Assembly (NCBI RefSeq): GCF_018332715.1 | Contig: NZ_BOQP01000002.1 | Span: 1-64,000 of the forward strand | Length of the DNA stretch: 64,000 bases | From: Winogradskya consettensis | GTDB taxonomy: Bacteria; Actinomycetota; Actinomycetes; Mycobacteriales; Micromonosporaceae | Reading direction: 5' to 3' | Part shown: positions 63,590 through 64,000 of the stretch, in pieces | How positions within the stretch are numbered: position 1 is the stretch's first letter | Layout of the letters: each line of letters begins with the position of its first letter | Translations under genes and position numbers: made by a program | The notes under the pieces: generated by a model | The model's input: only the letters and a program-made list of their open reading frames with translations | What the model was told of the DNA's origin: nothing | The model's database searches: none

Positions 63590-64000
63590 ATGTCCGTCGA
63601 TCCCGCCCGCCGCTCCCTGGTCTCGCGGTTGCGGCAGACGCTGCCGGGCAACGGGGACAACCGCCCGCACTTCGTGGTCTGCGGCGCCGACGCGCTCGTC
63701 TACACGCTCGCCGAGGAGTTGGCCAACGCCGGCCACCGCATTCGGCTGACCGTCATCGTGCCGACCGTTCTGCGGCGTGACGTTCCGGACCTGACCGCAC
63801 TGCGCGGCGTACGCGTCATCCGCGCCGACCGTCTCGACGAGCGCACCTTCCGCGCCGCCGGCCTCGACGGTGCCGCCGCCCTGGCCCTGGTGATGCCGGA
63901 CGACGTGGTCAACCTGCACGCCGCCCTCTGCGCCCAGGCCGTCGAGCCGGATCTGCGGCTCGTGATCCGGATGTTCAACACCGGTCTCGGCTACGGCGTC
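63590..64000 (+). CDS. TrkA-N (RCK) domain potassium transport/channel protein, N-terminal part
   Basis: First 137 residues; continues beyond the window. After a short basic leader comes a Rossmann NAD-binding domain: HFVVCGADALVYTLAEELANAG, VRVIRADRLDERTFRAAGLDGAAALALVMPDD, then VIRMFN. This is the TrkA-N pattern (G-x-G..; D at the end of strand 2 replaced by IVPT). TACGAT (63578-63583) lies 6 nt before ATG 63590, leaderless. The truncated end prevents telling a Trk subunit from a channel. Confidence 0.8.
   Translation, partial: MSVDPARRSLVSRLRQTLPGNGDNRPHFVVCGADALVYTLAEELANAGHRIRLTVIVPTVLRRDVPDLTALRGVRVIRADRLDERTFRAAGLDGAAALALVMPDDVVNLHAALCAQAVEPDLRLVIRMFNTGLGYGV

Overview
This window is high-GC actinobacterial chromosome, most likely from Actinoplanes or a close relative in the Micromonosporaceae. 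The case rests on GTG starts, TAnnnT promoters lying directly against start codons, MsiK, CarD and DisA homologues, and a type III polyketide synthase set like one I recall from Actinoplanes missouriensis. No ribosomal operon, CRISPR array, insertion sequence or prophage module is visible. One tRNA (Thr, TGT) is present.

Layout. 0-16.5 kb is the conserved actinobacterial information-processing block: the clpC 3' end, two tandem DUF4291 genes, mutY, an ACT-domain gene, def, a DUF1232 gene, disA, radA, an lpqE-like lipoprotein gene, carD, ispD and ispF. In mycobacteria these lie next to cysS and rlmB. Here cysS-rlmB come only at 52.4-54.9 kb, so about 36 kb separates the two halves. A compact set (UbiA prenyltransferase, methyltransferase, acyl-CoA-dehydrogenase-like flavoprotein, type III PKS; 8.7-12.6 kb) sits inside the first half and looks like an alkylresorcinol/prenylated quinol pathway. 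The carD-ispD gap carries two related long hairpins and a 16-bp tandem repeat array.

17.8-25.8 kb is a chitosan-utilisation locus with the gene order of the Streptomyces csnR-K operon (ROK repressor, binding protein, two permeases, GH4 glycosidase, sugar kinase), divergent from a secreted GH46 chitosanase. It encodes no transport ATPase; msiK at 60.3-61.4 kb can supply one. 26-39.4 kb holds tyrosine catabolism in pieces (hmgA, fahA, and an hpd-RDD-RDD-pat operon divergent from an Lrp/AsnC regulator), interleaved with a gluconolactonase-like gene, a second ROK regulator and an MFS exporter. 39.4-52.3 kb holds a beta-propeller protein, class I and class II fumarases, two tandem AfsR/SARP-type regulators of about 950-980 residues, and a secreted subtilase.

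55.1-57.0 kb is the most system-like accessory element: a two-gene AbiE-type (type IV) toxin-antitoxin-like cassette whose first protein has an ExK nuclease-like N-terminus before a winged helix. It is preceded by two 53-bp palindromes with identical cores. Next is a 1045-residue Hsp70-like ATPase fused through a transmembrane helix to a beta-propeller. The window closes with msiK, tRNA-Thr, a GNAT-ltrA pair, a small secreted protein and the start of a TrkA-N gene.

Many starts were chosen from a recurrent signature: a TAnnnT (-10) box ending 6-7 nt before ATG/GTG, implying leaderless mRNAs. All functional calls come from reading motifs and context; no database search was run.
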